From: Tubiluchus corallicola
Lineage: Eukaryota > Priapulida > Priapulimorpha > Priapulimorphida > Tubiluchidae
DNA length: 64,000 bases
Assembly: GCA_030141605.1 (NCBI GenBank)
Contig: JAQGDQ010000029.1
Span: 365,501-429,500 of the forward strand
Reading direction: 5' to 3'
In this document: positions 12,418 through 25,273 of the stretch, piece by piece
Numbering within the stretch: position 1 is the stretch's first letter
Layout: the number at the start of each line of letters is the position of its first letter
The notes under the pieces: model-generated
Seen by the model: only the letters and a program-made list of their open reading frames with translations
What the model was told of the DNA's origin: nothing
Database searches by the model: none
Program-made: the position numbers and the translations under genes

Positions 12418-12525
12418 CTAAAGTAAAAGTCTGAAAATTTTGCACTGCCATTTGAAATCGAACCCTAGACCTTTTGCTTTCAGGACAGCTGTTAACCAAC
12501 TGACCACAGAGGCATCCACCGACTC
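12418..12525 (-). repeat. tRNA-derived SINE, copy 2
   Basis: On the minus strand the order is GCCTCTGTGGTCAGTTGG (A-box region, complement of about 12490-12510), TTAACAGCTGTCC, then GGGTTCGATTTC (B box, complement of about 12453-12465) and a 3' part containing AAAATTTTCAGACTTT. This is the layout of a tRNA-headed SINE with both RNA polymerase III promoter boxes. It shares its head and its 3' segment with copy 1, about 300 bases away in the same orientation. Confidence 0.6.
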
Positions 12526-14925
12526 AGAAATTCAGTTTTATATGGTTTGGCACTGCTTTGTTTCAGGTTTAGTTGAACTCAGTTCAGTTTTGTTTAGTGT
12601 AATTTAATTTAGTTTAGTTTAGTGTAGCTTAGTTCACTTTAAGTATTTTTGTTTGGTGCGATTAATAATTTTGCAGTTTCTTTAATAAATCTGGAATAAA
12701 TAAAACGAAATAAAATAGTTCATAAAGGAAACAAAAGCAGAAGTGAAATTGCGAGCTTGAAGAACACGGTTCATTGAAATCGTTTTATTTAATTACAATG
12801 ATCAAACTTACAGTGACAAACTAACAAAAGCAGAATATATAAGCAACTGTATTAATAATAAAAACTGAAAAAATCACATCTAGTCAAGAATATGCCAAAT
12901 ATATTTACATCATTAAATATATGACACTAAAGAGTATAGACACTAGTGACCAAGCGTCAACTGTTGCGTAGAAACTTGTGCATGTAATTTATGAGCCATA
13001 ACAATAATTTTTTTTAGCTGCAGATCTTTTTGTTTAAAACACTCAAATAACCACACAGGATATCACAAAAATATTACGATAACACATCAGAGTAACAATT
13101 TATTAGTGTAATATTGCGAGTTTAATTTGATCCATAGAAATGAAGAGACCTTAGTTTTATAGTAACCTTTTCCTTCATGTTTCTTTTCTTTCTACTGCAA
13201 ACGGATTTACAACATATTATTATCAATATAATGTAAGCGAACATAACTGACAGTTTGGTCACCTTGAATGGCAGTGATGAAAGTTGATGCCCTGACAGTC
13301 TGTAAAAAATTGTATGTCTTTACTTGGCATGGTTTTTGTTACAAACTAAATATTTACACAATAAAGATGTCAATAAGAAATACAATTACAAAAAGTAACA
13401 AATCACTGCTACGTATATTACGTGTATATCACTGATGTGTGGCACTAATTATTGCTAATTACAGGTACATTAGCTTATTTTAGTTTAATAAGAATTTAAG
13501 CAACTGATACCATAGGTTCTGTAAACACTTTGGCACAGTATATTGTGCATTGCAAGTAGCGCCACCATTGATAAAAGTAATATCGTCTTAGACTACACCA
13601 AAGTTGAAAAGAACGACAACACTGTTACTACATGGGCTAATTACAAACAAACAAGAATGAATGAAAATTTACAACAGGTAATCCCGTTATATCACTTATT
13701 TCACAAGGCTCTATTTGACATGATATCATCACGAAATTCACTGCTAATTGCCCCAGAGTATTTCGCTAACAAAAAAGCAACATTGATGTAAAAAAGGATT
13801 TCCATTATAAAACGGACTAATATTGACTGAATAAAGCAAATCACTGCCCAGATATATGGAATGGAGAAATCTGTGTTGCAGCCAAATCTACACTTCTGAA
13901 TTGCTTAAATATGTATGATGGACTATCTACCATCTCACATTTACAGTACTCACGTATTCATCAGAATACAAAATAACAAACAGAAAGCAAAATGTATTAC
14001 AGTCAGTGAGAAAATTATTGTCAACATAATGCTATGTTTAGACTGTTACACTGGCCCATAGATGATTACTCGATCCTCGATTATGCAAGCACTCATTATT
14101 TGAACAAATAAATAGGGAAATGATTGCCAAAATTTGTCCTTTGTATTTGTGCAAATTATTAATTTATCAATAATGAATTTGGAAGTGTTGCATTTTCAAA
14201 ACTCTTCATCTTGTATGCAATGTAAAAGTAATCATGGAGGTTATAGAACAATTTATACACAAAGTGTCCAAATAAAAGTATTAATTTTGTGATCTGCTCA
14301 GGAATTATTTCAGATAGTCAGATTGCTACGTACATAACATCATATAAATGTATACTATAATCTGCATATGCAGTTAATATAGAGTAATACACACTGACTT
14401 TAATCACACAATTACAGCCACATACAAATTTATAATTACACTTTTAACAGCAAAATTTATAAACAGACTAATAATGATTTACTCAAGAAAGCAGGACTTG
14501 TGGCATAACTATACTAAGCTAAAACCTATATGGTCTAAAATCTATGCACCGGTCAATCAGTAAATTACAGATGATAATTTACGAAGGCATATTTACATTG
14601 AGAACTACTACTTTGACACTAAAACTATCACACAAGCAGTGATGAGGTATACACAACTAAAGCAATATGACCTACACTTTTTATTCTAATGCTTAATTAC
14701 CTGAAAGACCATTCAGTTGTAGGCTACACAAAGTGAAGTAAATCACAAGAACAACGTTTCTTCTAAGAGAACTTTTAATCTGAAATAATATGCTGATAAA
14801 ATAAATAAATATGCTGCCAGGGCAGTAATAGGTCTATTATACAGTAAAGTAACAGGTATAGCATCACCTAACAAATGCTGTAAACTTACAAACAGGCAAG
14901 TACTAAACTAAATACATTAACATGC
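12526..14925. other. AT-rich non-coding stretch, possibly distal 3' UTR of CYRI
   Basis: No coding exon is seen. Positions 12560-12650 are a degenerate tttagt/ttcagt repeat. Because CYRI runs leftward and stops at 15621, part of this stretch could be its 3' UTR, but no polyadenylation site could be fixed. Confidence 0.35.
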
Positions 14926-14932
14926 GCTATAC

Positions 14933-15493
14933 CAGGGTGCATAAGATTATGGATATGTATAAAATAAATAAAATAGCTTATTTTATGGATTTTTGAAATT
15001 TTATTTTACGGATATCAATAAAATAAGAAATAGACTATATCTGGAACGAGATGCCCAGGGGGAAATCAATTAAAAAGTAAAAACAGGAGTGCTTGAAACG
15101 TGTTTTTAAACACGCAGGACTTAGTTTTAATTTTATTAGTCTACAAAGAGTACGTCTCTGGTGGCTGGGTCTCTCTCAGTTATTTTCAGACCGAACTCTA
15201 GGTCATGCTTTGGCTGAAACTTCGCCATCTTGATAACAAAAAGACAATGAGAAAAAAACAATGTAAAATAGCAAATCCGGAAATGCGCTTTTGTTGGTTT
15301 GTTTTCTTTCTCTTTCTCTCCTTCTAACGTTCGTTTTCAGTGTTGCCAATGCTTACAACTTGTTACTTTGTACAAAAAATCACAAAAAAAATATTTTTTT
15401 ATTTTATGCATTTCTTATTTTATGGATTTTTCAAATTTTATTTTATGGATTTTTGGTCTTATTTTATGGATATCCATAATCTTATGCAGCCTG
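14933..15493. mobile_element. hAT-type non-autonomous DNA transposon, 561 bases
   Basis: The ends are inverted repeats: CAGGGTGCATAAGATTATGG at the left and the complement of CAGGCTGCATAAGATTATGG at the right, with further subterminal similarity in AT-rich repeats. The 7-base string gctatac lies immediately outside both ends (14926-14932 and 15494-15500). One base further the match is 7 of 8, which fits the 8-base target-site duplication of the hAT superfamily. The inside carries only a short piece of coding sequence (next entry), so the copy cannot move by itself. It lies 128 bases past the CYRI stop codon, probably inside its 3' UTR. Confidence 0.8.
15136..15228 (-). pseudogene. Remnant of the N-terminus of a hAT-like transposase
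   Basis: A 30-codon frame inside the element starts MAKFQPKHDLEFGL, continues to ITERDP, and ends at TAA. A start region with a FGL-x-ITERDP pattern is, as I recall it, typical of an exon 1 found in a family of animal hAT-like transposons, where it normally runs on into a zinc-finger region. Everything after it is missing here. The family assignment is by memory of the motif; the internal-deletion reading follows from the intact element ends. Confidence 0.45.
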
Positions 15494-15620
15494 GCTATAC
15501 GTAATAAATTTTTACACAACTTCAGCATAACGTTAACACAATAATTTATATTCTACATTGAAAAACTAGCTGTACAGTAATTGTTGACTCTATTAAGACA
15601 TATGTACACTTGCAGTAGCG

Positions 15621-18600
15621 CTATCCCAACAACATTTTTATTTGTTTTGGTGTAGTTTCATCATTCAGATGTTTGGTTGTGTATCTGAAAAGAAAAAATT
15701 ATTCAATTAGCTAATATTATACACTCACACTGTTTGAATTTAGAAATGGACACACAAGCAATTTTTAAAAGCCCCTATGCCCGATATAAGCACTGCAAAA
15801 CAACGAAAACTAAAAACAATCAACAGAAGTGGCAAAAAAGTAATGAAAATGACATGCATGAACAGTTTGACTAAAAATAGCATGTGCATTGTGCAGTATT
15901 GCATATTATCACGACAATTTATATAACACATTTTAAAATGTGACTGCAAGTCAGTAGTATAATGGGAATTGCATGCTGTCATGTCTAAATGCAGTTACTT
16001 TGCACAAGACAGTTAGAAATTCGGTTATTTTGCAGAGCTTGCTGAGATAGTGAGACCATTAGAACATCTTCAGAAAGTTTAGCCAAAGAAAAAAATATTT
16101 TTTTTTCATTTTTTTGAGGGATTTTATCCAATAAAAAAACATCCCAAGAAATTCAGTATTGTTATTTTTCTATTAGTTGACTATTAATTGCCAAATTATT
16201 GATTTAATTTTTGACAGCTTCGTTTGCAGATAACAAAATTAAATGATTTTACACTACATTACAGCAAAATAATCAAGACACGTCAAGTGAAAAACACTCC
16301 TAGTGGCAGTCACTTTGTAGGTGGCACAGACAACTTAATAACTACTAACTAAAGCAATAAAACTATAATTGGTGCATTTTATGGTCACTCAGCAAATGGT
16401 TCAAAGCAAAAAATGAACAAACACATTCACACTACAGAAAAATTCAATGAGCGCATACGTTTTTAGCCCACCCTCTGTTATGAACTTTGATTAAAACAGT
16501 GAAACTGTGCTTATAACAAACTTATTTACATACCTTAATGCATTAATTAGCCCCTGTGATTTATCTGTATTTTGTTCTTTCAAAACTTTTATTGCTCCTT
16601 TTACCTATGATAATAAATGAAAAAATTGTTTGGTAATTATATCAACATTCCATTAAAATAAAACAAAATTTCGATTTACGTAAAAGTAAAGCCACTGTTA
16701 TAGTTACACTAGCCCACAAATAGATGGCTTTCCCTGGGCAAATCTTGCTCCAAACATAACAATATGAATAGACTGCAGTAAGGTATAATATTAAAATATT
16801 AATGTATATAACACTAATTTTTACACCCTGACAAGGTTCAGAAAATCCCAACAGAAACTAAAGACTGACAGCTAACCAACAATAGGTCTACTTAAAATTA
16901 CAATAGCTGACAACATACATGAATGATATCAAATTTGATTATAACAAAAAATGATAAAATGCCTCCTGTGAGTTCTTGAGAATTTTGTTACTAGAAGTAA
17001 ATTAGTTGTTTTCTGCTATATTCAACTGACTGAACTTGTAACTGATGTGTCATATACTTTTGCATTCATTGATAATACTTATAAATATATCGATGTCTGC
17101 AAAAGGTAGGTGTGGTCAAATTTTCATGCCTTACCAATTTTAATAACAATAATTTTATCATTCAGTATCTTACGGAATTTGCAATCTAATTAAGAATTAA
17201 CAGAAAATCACCAATAACCATATCCAGTTAAGCACAGTTGACTAAAATTGTGGTGCACTAAATTTTTCGTACCAAGTTTTTCACTTGATAGATGGCAGCA
17301 CTGCATGTGCTGAGTAAAGGCTGCAGTGGTTGCACATATTTTGTCTTCAGTTCCATGCCACTTGTGGCTTTATACAGGCTGGTGTTGCTGTTAGTTTCGT
17401 GATTTATTTTAAATTATTTGTGATATAAATATTCCTAAACATTATATCCGAGCTTAGCGTTTTTATCACAGGATATAATAAAAGTTTTTCTATAAATTTA
17501 TACAAATGACACTGATAAAACTCAAAATGCTCGACAAGCCTTACATCGATAGATGAATTTTTCGCAAAAGCTCCAACTGGATGTACATGATCATAAAGAA
17601 TGATGACTCCGACCATTACTCGCAAACAGAATGTCACTGTGTCCTCATTACTAAACCGAGCATAAAACTCCCTAAAAACATCCAATTCTATTTATCATTT
17701 TTAGTAGAATCTCCAACATTTTTTCACACATATTCACAGAAAAAGTACAACACGAAAAAAGGTATGCACAAAAAATCAAGTTAAGTGCAAGTAGTGTTGG
17801 CATTAAGTTTTATTTCTGTTTGAACGATTATCTTTGGCCATTAATGTGGCCAATTTTATGAGAAAAATAATCATAAATAAAGAAAATTTAACTGCAGATG
17901 AAAACACATTAATTATTACAAGTAATTAAATTATTATTGATTTACTCATTTCTGATGCAAACAAATAGAGTTCTTACAAAAGCATCTAGAACTTAAACAC
18001 AAATTTTCATTTAAGAGAAGTTACATCAAATTAAATGCTGTTTACTTATAAGAAAGATTTGAAAATTTTACTTACGGGTTTTCTATCATTCGTCGACAAA
18101 TGGCAGACATTGTGCTTAAACAGTCTGTAGTGTTTTCTATTGGTAAATCTTTGTTCTGAAACAAAAAGCATGACATATACATTCAACAAACATTTTTATC
18201 TTTAGATTAGCTTATAATTGTTCTACTTTATTGGTAATAGAAGATGGTTTGTTTAGTATTCAAGAAAAAGTTTTTAAAAGTTGAGGTTTTGCCATTTACC
18301 AAAATTACTGCTCAGCTTGTAATAGTTAATATAAGATTTACAAACAATCAAGTTAATTTATGAAGTTAATTTTGCCAATATCACTGATATGGGCAAATGT
18401 TGCAGCAAAAGCCGCACAAAAATAAATAGACAAAATCAAACTGAGAGAGTAACGGAAAATTTCTTTAATTTTTGATTGGTAGGTGTGGAAGATTCAGAGA
18501 TGGTATAGTTCCAAAATGCAGTTTGCGTGACAGCAGCATAAACTATTTGAAATAAATTTCCATTTACAAGAAGCTACCACATGTTCTACAGTCCAGAAAA

Positions 18601-21600
18601 CCCTCTTGCATGTTGAGCCTCTCAACTTGCAAAAATATGTAAAATTTAATGCATGCACTGCATTCAAAGTACAAAGCACGAAACAAACTAAGAACCGATG
18701 CCCCTTATGGCATGTTCAGATGTAGAGGCTTCTCTCGCAATTTGTTGCACAACTTCTCTCTGAGAGAAAAGTCACATGTGTGAACAGCTTGGTAATGTCT
18801 CCTGCAACTTATTGCAAACTCAGCGACAGTTGCTGAGAGTTAACTTGGACAATAAGTTGAGAGAGAAATTGCCAAGCCGTTCACACATGCGACTTTTACT
18901 CTCAGAGAAAATCACCTGTCAGGTTGAAGATCAATTCTGTATTTGATCAAGAAATACAAAATGGAACAACAGTGTATGGATGCATGAATTTTAGTGTAGA
19001 GTAGGTAATATAAAGGACAAGCAAATCAACAATAACACAAAGAACTTCAAATACAAAGAAAACAATTTAAAGAAAGGTGTTTAGCAAAGTGAGCATTTTG
19101 TTTTTAGAACAATACATCTATATGCTGCACTATAGCACTTACCTCTGATACAAATTTGGTTGTAATGTCACTAAGAGTTCGCAACATCGGTGTTGCATTT
19201 GCATAGAAAAGAGACATTCTGTTAGCTAATTCGTTATTCACTTCAAAATGGTCATCATCTACACTGTCCTGTAAAGACAAAATACAAAGTACAATGCAAA
19301 AGGCAGAGAAATTAGGTTAGTGCTTTAAGAGTCTAGACAAAGATAGTGACTTAATGACTGTTCATACTTAATTAGAAAATTGTAAACATAGATGTTATGC
19401 AGTACGTTTTCGGATGTAACTGAACAATAATTCAATTGCAATTCAATTCACTTATAAGCAACTAGCTTGACGTTTTATTTAAATTGTCTAAAAACATCCA
19501 TAATTTGATCGGGACACTTACACTCAAAGCAGCTAATAAAAATAATGATTTTGTTGCCTAAAATCCAAATATAAAGGCTCTTTGGTCTACAAACATTTAA
19601 AATTCACAAGAAATCTACGAATAGTATTTTAAAGATAATATTAATAATAGTTAATAATAGCAGTTAATAATAATAATTAAATTAATCAAGTTTAAATTCC
19701 TATTATGCTAATGCAGAAAAGCTGTTTATATGTTTAACATAACAACAGTACTTACAATCGATGACTCCATTTTTAGCCGGCTGATTGACCTGCGGTAGTA
19801 GCTAAAATCATTCTGTATTGCTGGTGTACACATCTGAAAAAAGAGGCATAGTCACAGGGCATAATTTCATTATAGAGAACATGCTAATATGCTGTGACTA
19901 TCACAATAAAGTTATAAAAAAGATTTATTTTAGCATTAAACAAGAATTAACAGACGATTCTGCCATAATTAAGATAAAATATTCTATTCATAGTGATCAA
20001 ATGATGTGATTCATGGCAACAAGGAAAGTAGAAAATGCTTGAAAATTTTCTGGGGTCATAACTGAAAAACAAGTTAGTGAAAATAACTTGTTGTTTACGT
20101 ACCTTATCAGCTTAAGTATTTACAAACAACTAACTTTATGCAACATAATATTCAAAACTCATCAACAGTTCAGATTGTAAGAAACCCATGTTTGTTGTGC
20201 AATAGAGCAAAAACTATATACACATGATAGTATTGCCAATAATAGGAGTAGAAGTTAATGTTTTCCAAATTTTCCAAATGGCAAAAATCATGAAATAAAT
20301 AAAATCGTCAGGTTTTTGTTAAGACAGACAAAATTTTTTGAGTTACTTATCAATAACTTTTTTTAAATTGTACATTTTATTATTTATTCAGAGAGAAAAA
20401 ACATAAAAATAACAATCATAGCACTAATTGTCATGTTATGATGATGATAACATTGTCAGTCCTTTTGTTTATGATCAAATTTAGATTGCAGCTTTACAAT
20501 ATTCTGAGACAAATTGCCAATTTTACTTATTTTTTGTAATCTACTAAAATAATTACCTTTAAATCATCAAACTTCAAGGTAAAGTGAATAATTTCAGCAA
20601 ACTGTTTGGCCAAAGCCTGCTGCTGCTCCAAGTGTTCTGTCGGAGACAATGGGCCACTACACAGTTGCCATAGTAACTGTGGCACTACCGCCTCTGCAAA
20701 ATTAAATAATTTAAAGATCAGCAGCAGGTCATAACAAAAAAATAGCCCAGATGGTAAAACTTAAATGTTAAGTGATTGCTGTAATACTACACAGTGCCAA
20801 ATGATTTCCTGATGACCTCCTCCTGTGAGAGAAAAATGAAACTAATAGAACAGAAAAATCTTGTTGAAAACTTATTTCTCAAAATCTCAACAGCATGCCA
20901 AACTGATTTAGCTCACAGCAGGAACCAATTAAAACTAATTTCACCTGGAATAGAAGACACGTGTTAAAACACAACATGTGTGAATTATTTTCTACAAAAC
21001 GTTTCAGCTATAAACTGCAAGATATACCTTTTCTCACGATTATTTTCTTCTTCACCCCTTAAATTTTTGTAACAGTGTTATAAGCAAAAAACACGGTGAA
21101 ACAAATATTAAATGTTTATTAATTTTTGCATTCATTAGAAAAGTGACTTACCTAGCTGCAGAGAAAACTCATAATACTGTTTTAATCTAGATACAAGAGG
21201 TAAAACTGTGTCCCAGGCTTTTTCTTGATGAATTTCACTAGACGGATGTGCTATAGCCTGAAAAACACAAAGCAAAAGCAACCGTAGTTATGACATGTCC
21301 ATAAACAGTACTACAGGACATGTTAACAATGACATTCTTACTTAATCATGAATGTGTGACAAGCCATCGACTTCAATCGTACTTTTGTCTACAATCTCAT
21401 TATTTATTAAAAATACAAATAAATAAAACATAGCATTCTTCTGTAAGGCATAAAAAGCGTATGCAGACCTAGAGAATAGCTATTCTAGTGCCTGCAATGG
21501 GGTTAATGTCTGCTGCTCTTGGTTTACAGAAGAAAGGCTGCACACACAATTTTATAAAATCAATAAATAATGAAATGCATATACATTTAGCAGATACATA

Positions 21601-24600
21601 TATCAGTTTCCTAGACGTATAATTTCCAAATATCAAATGGTTTAAATTTTAAACTAAAATTTCTCTGTAGTGCAAAAGTTAAAATATAATGCATAATATG
21701 CAGAAGGTCTGCGTAACTCAACATACATCTCTAATTTCAGAAACTGCACCCTTATAAAGCTGAAGATCTTTGAGTAACGCATCGGCATGCCGTAACACTG
21801 CATCCACAACGAAGAATGTTTCCCTTTCGCTCTCTGTAGGCTGGGCATCTAAAAACAACAAACAGTGTTACTGTAAACAACATAAAAACTAGAGCCAAAA
21901 AAGCTTAAGTGCTAGGACAGTCTCATGGAGTGGAAGAGACTGAATAAATTAAATAATATACACTGGCGACTGAAACTGAAATGTTGTGTCTGAGTCTGCA
22001 TTATGATCCTGTAAGTCATGTGTTCATCAAGAGAGGAAATCCGGCCCACTGAATATAATTAGCAATATAGAATATAATAATAGCATGTATTAATACATAC
22101 ATTGTGTAATTATGCACATTTGTGTATATTACGTAACGTGTACATTAGTCATATAATGATACTTATAATATGAGTCAACATTTGTGTATATTACGTAACA
22201 TGTACATTAGTCATATACTGACTCTTATATAATATGAGTAATAAACTGAAAATCAAAATTCCCTGTTTAACTATACCTAAAAAACCAAACAATATCACAG
22301 TGTTCATAGTAAGGCCTGAAAGCATGGTATTAGCTGATCGGTCATGTCGTGTGCTTAGCGACCGACGTTACACGACACCAATACTGCTCAGTAAAAGGAA
22401 TAATGATCACCAGGAAAACAGCTTCTAGGAAATTTCACCTGCCATACACTTGCCAGATATGTCTTCTATTGAGAGAGGAAGTCAGTGCATCTGAATGTGG
22501 CTAAGATTTTAACTGCCTCAGTGTCTCGTGAGAAGATTATCCCTGGCGATTAACAATGTCCAGTCCTACTACAACCATCTACATTAAGTAGGCCCTCCCC
22601 ACTGAGTGCTGGATTCCAGGCTTCAACATGCATAGTAATGAACTATATACAATATAACAGTTTTACAAGAAATTAAATAGCCTATATCAATAACAAGGAA
22701 CCTTTACAAAGACTTATGGTTACCAATTTATATATATTATAATAATATTAATTTATTAGTGAAAAAAGGGATAACTTAATAATTTACTAATTTACATCTG
22801 TGTGGCTAAGACACCACTGCTGGTTCAGTGGCTCATCTTAGAGGGATGTCCTGGATAATAAGTAAGTCTCCGGTCACGCGAACACACATCTCCTTGAGAA
22901 GGTCCTGAATTTGAGCGATTTCCGGTGTGAAATGCCCGAAGTGTATGAAAAATCCCTAATAACCATACAGAACGCGCCCATAAGAACTCCCTTAGAAACA
23001 ACACCGAAATTGTCAGTTGCACTCACATCCTGGATCTCATTGATTTCTTCGTTTATTTAGGCAAGTTCCAGGAAGAAAGGGAATAAATTTCCCAAAGTTT
23101 AAACAGTTCACAGAATCAATAAAACAAAGAAGCTTGAGACTATTACTTCACCGTGATTGGTACCAAGAGACTCTCAGCATCATTATTTTCTAATTAAGAA
23201 AGAGTTGAATCTCATTACAGGCAAGCATTGAATATTGATTAAAAAGCATCAGCTTACATCAATCTTGTCAAAGGATGGCGCCACATGTTTAAACATGTTA
23301 TGAATAATATATGTGCAACTGGACGCCAGTACCAAAATTATCAACGTAATAAGAAGCATTTTAGTATTTATCAGAGTATGGTATCAATTTAACCAACTTA
23401 ATTAAACGTCACAGTTGTTATAAAAACACATTAACTGGAAGGAGAAAATCACTAATTACAAGAAAATGACTTTTAACAGTCCCGAATTTTCTACAAAAGC
23501 AAAACTAAAATGTTTTAGACTAGGCGTTCAAGTTCACAAACACAACCCACGTGAAATATAGCACTGTAGCTTTCTACAACCCAATAAAATTGGTCTTAAA
23601 ACGTGGAGGCTCCAGACTAACACAAAAACTGCAATAAACGTGTCATTTAGTTATCAGTTACGTAAATATTTTTTATAATCCTACATATTTGCATTGCTCT
23701 GTTGCAGTGACTTTTTGAAATTTTTAGGCGTAAAGTTGTCTAAATGACTAAACAGTTAAGCCATTAAAGTTGCTATCTTATATCTATTTCACCTCATTCT
23801 ATCATCGCGCTTTCACTGCTCTCTATTTCGCACTTTACAATACCAGTATTTTGATGCAGTCTTAACTTTCCGTAGGTTTTACTGCACCTACTCGTTGGTG
23901 ATAATTTGAGTAATTAGACTGAACTACGATTTTTAACATGTACAGCAATTTACCTAAGATTACATTAAGAAATTACATTCAGGCCACAAGTAGGTGCTGA
24001 TTTAGCTTAACAATTTGACGTAGTTCATACCAGTGCACTTTGCTGTCTACACGCTGCTTATGATTTGCATATCTGAACTGGCCGCTACTGTCGCAAGTCT
24101 AATAAAAAGTCCCCAAAAATAAACCGGAAACGAGATAGGTATAAACAGAACATGACACTGCACTTCCTTATTTATACAACACAGCAGCTTCAGTGAGACA
24201 CGACCACACCTAAAGCACAACCCTGATTCCAAGCAGACATTGCCTTTCAGCCTGATTTATGAACAGCTTGTAGAAGAGGTTTAGCAGTGCTCACATACAA
24301 TATGTAAACTTAAATTTATTATTAACTCTTAAAAAGACAAGCTAAGGTTAGTAGCTTTGGTGAGTATATTTATCAAGAATGCATGTTGTGTTATTTTAGG
24401 TTTCTACCATTGTAAATCTTATTGTGAATTTGAGAAAGGTCCATGTGTGGAAAGACCACGGGATAGAGAATCAAAACAGACAAATTATCAGACTACAAGA
24501 ATCACCTTATACATCTTTTAAAAGTAGTCAAACACTACCAGCCCTATAAGTATAGCTCATATTTGGTACTCACTTTGTAACACATTTATGAATGCAAACA

Positions 24601-25267
24601 AGTCATTATAAAATACATATCAAATATTCAGCATCTGTAATGGGAAACTATCACACTATATTGTATACTGCTGAAATCGTGTGCATGTATAGGGAATGTA
24701 TAGTTTAGGATAATGTGAAAGAAGTGTAACTGAAATTCACATTTCAATAAGCGACTAACGATGTAAAAAACTGCCAGTTTATGTGAACTTACACCACAAG
24801 ATAAATTCTTTGAATGTGTAAAAAAATTTGGAAACAAACGGCGGCATGTGCAAGCGATAACTAACTCGTACTGCTTTCAATCATCTTCTTCCTTCTGTCA
24901 AATTGGCTTCAACAGTTTGGCTTTGATAATCTCAACTGATTTAGTTTGATGATAATTATCTAAAAATCTGTTCCCATACGGGGAAATGTGCAGTCATCAT
25001 TATTTCTGCCGTGGTCCTTTCACTGGTGGTCCTTCGACTTACAGCCAAACTTTTGAAAGTTCTAAAAAGGCTTGCAACAAGCAAGCAAATATTTAAAGTT
25101 CAAGCCACATCACCTCTGATTGGGTATTTAACAGCAAATATTTCTAAAATTATTAAAATAACCGAGAACGTAAGATGCTAAAACGTAAGTTGCTTACTCT
25201 CAAAGTCAACAAAGACATCTGCACGTGGTGGCTCTTCTCGAGTAAGAATTCGCAACAAATTGCCCAT
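15621..25267 (-). CDS. CYRI: CYRI (FAM49) homologue, CYFIP-related Rac1 interactor, complete
   Basis: Ten coding exons, in order: 25267-25198, 21848-21727, 21257-21152, 20693-20557, 19833-19756, 19268-19143, 18155-18076, 17671-17545, 16604-16534 and 15684-15621. All have GT-AG borders and join in frame to 981 bases, 326 residues plus stop, close to the roughly 324 residues of vertebrate CYRI. The start [14 protein letters not shown] keeps the Gly2 N-myristoylation context. The Rac1-binding core is clear: [21 protein letters not shown], then [13 protein letters not shown] with the paired arginines at about 159-160 known in the family to contact Rac1. [35 protein letters not shown] and the C-terminal [10 protein letters not shown] follow. 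CYRI proteins bind active Rac1 at the plasma membrane and oppose Scar/WAVE-driven actin protrusion. A 6-base 5' UTR piece precedes the ATG after an acceptor at 25274-25276, so at least one non-coding exon lies upstream. A single gene is seen here; whether it predates the vertebrate A/B split needs a tree. Confidence 0.96.
18752..18911. repeat. Near-perfect palindrome in a CYRI intron
   Basis: Arms of about 62 bases (18752-18814 and 18850-18911) are inverted copies with few mismatches; the shared core reads catgtgtgaac next to ctctgagag. The centre holds a second small palindrome, ctcagc-gacagtt-gctgag. RNA from either strand could fold into a long hairpin. It is most likely a foldback MITE; its outer ends and target duplication were not resolved. 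Confidence 0.7.
22116..22239. repeat. Two tandem copies of a 62-base unit
   Basis: The unit beginning acatttgtgtatattacgta occurs at 22116 and again at 22178, with only a few differences between copies. It lies in the large first intron of CYRI. Confidence 0.8.
22500..22640 (-). repeat. Unclassified interspersed repeat, copy A
   Basis: On the minus strand this contains CCAGCACTCAGTGGGGAG, a spacer, then CTACTTAATGTAGATGG and TAGGACTGGACATTG. The same order of blocks recurs at 59060-59180 (copy B), so it is an old dispersed repeat. I could not decide between a SINE and a LINE 3' end. Confidence 0.4.
22800..23040. other. Locally GC-richer segment of unknown nature
   Basis: Base composition is visibly less AT-rich than the flanks (for example cggtcacgcgaacacac and gaacgcgcccataag). 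A 65-codon minus-strand frame exists but has no recognisable family. It sits next to interspersed repeat copy A and may belong to the same or another insertion in the CYRI first intron. Confidence 0.35.
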
Positions 25268-25273
25268 GTTTGT

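Noticed and set aside
12418-12525. Functional tRNA gene
   Set aside because: A and B boxes are present, but the stems do not close properly and the segment continues into a SINE tail shared with a second copy.
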